Source of the DNA: an uncultured Opitutaceae bacterium
GTDB taxonomy: Bacteria; Verrucomicrobiota; Verrucomicrobiia; Opitutales; Opitutaceae
Direction: 5' to 3'
Length of the DNA stretch: 5,679 nt
NCBI GenBank assembly: GCA_937128785.1
Contig: CAKZMS010000706.1
Coordinates: 1 to 5,679, forward strand
In this document: piece by piece, positions 5,503 to 5,679 of the stretch
How the letters are laid out: each line of letters opens with the position of its first letter
Position numbering within the stretch: position 1 is the stretch's first letter
Translations under genes and position numbers: made by a program
Notes under the pieces: generated by a model
What the model saw: the letters and a program-made list of their open reading frames with translations, nothing else
Told to the model about the DNA's origin: nothing
Databases searched by the model: none

Positions 5503-5679
5503 ATGAATAGAAAATCACTCCCCAGGCTGATGGCTTTGTTGTCTCCGTTATCTTATGTAAAACCATGCGGTGGATTGGCCCTGCTGCTCGGACTTGCCCC
5601 GATGATGGCAACGGTCTCTTCAGCCGACCACCGTCCGAATGTCGTGTTGACCATGGGTGCTGATCGCAACGACCACACC
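5503..5679 (+). CDS. Partial third sulfatase-like protein (N-terminal 59 codons)
   Basis: An open frame from ATG 5503 to the window edge, exactly 59 codons with no stop. It has a long signal-peptide-like start: a basic MNRKSLPR, a first hydrophobic stretch, then GGLALLLGLAPMMATVSSA. After it comes DHRPNVVLTM, which matches the first beta-strand of type I sulfatases (RPNVVLIMADDxG). The next residues, GADRNDHT, differ from the consensus: Ala53 stands where the first metal-binding Asp is expected and Asp54 fills the second place. The ATG at 5530 (codon 10) is an alternative start giving a more usual signal-peptide length. GAAGAAG upstream of 5503 could act as a weak Shine-Dalgarno sequence. It lies 57 bp after sulfatase B on the same strand and is probably co-transcribed. 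The family call rests on about 17 residues; the catalytic Cys motif is beyond the edge. Confidence 0.68.
   Translation, partial: MNRKSLPRLMALLSPLSYVKPCGGLALLLGLAPMMATVSSADHRPNVVLTMGADRNDHT

Overview
The window looks like part of a polysaccharide-utilisation neighbourhood from a GC-rich bacterium of the PVC superphylum, most likely Verrucomicrobiota (Opitutales-like). This placement is an inference. It rests on the crowding of secreted sulfatases with a DUF1080 (3-keto-disaccharide hydrolase type) protein, on the scarcity of Shine-Dalgarno sequences before the genes, and on three short periodic intergenic repeats of a kind I associate with such genomes from memory. I could not search a database, so neither taxonomy nor substrate is proven.

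Layout: five genes, all predicted to be exported, lie in two divergent groups around a 173-bp intergenic region (3821-3993). The leftward group reads, in transcription order, sulfatase A (2414-3820), a 225-bp gap holding repeats and a strong hairpin, a three-part DUF1080/PA14-like protein (290-2188), and, 9 bp further, the start of a gene running off the left edge (1-280) that resembles the N-terminus of sorbosone/glucose dehydrogenase-like beta-propellers. The rightward group is sulfatase B (3994-5445), a 57-bp gap with a 9-bp periodic repeat, and the first 59 codons of a third sulfatase-like protein (5503-5679) running off the right edge.

How they may work together: sulfatases A and B both keep the Cys-x-Pro-x-Arg formylglycine site and the core metal ligands, and would strip sulfate esters from a sulfated glycan outside the cytoplasm. 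The DUF1080 protein and its propeller neighbour suggest that sugar oxidation or keto-sugar cleavage acts alongside or after desulfation. The sulfatase maturation enzyme is not in the window. No RNA gene, CRISPR array, transposase or phage gene was seen.

No clearly new system is demonstrated. The points most worth following are the hairpin that spans the end of sulfatase A, the changed first metal-ligand position in the third sulfatase-like protein, the Gln in place of the usual active-site His in sulfatase A, and the domain fusion in the DUF1080 protein.
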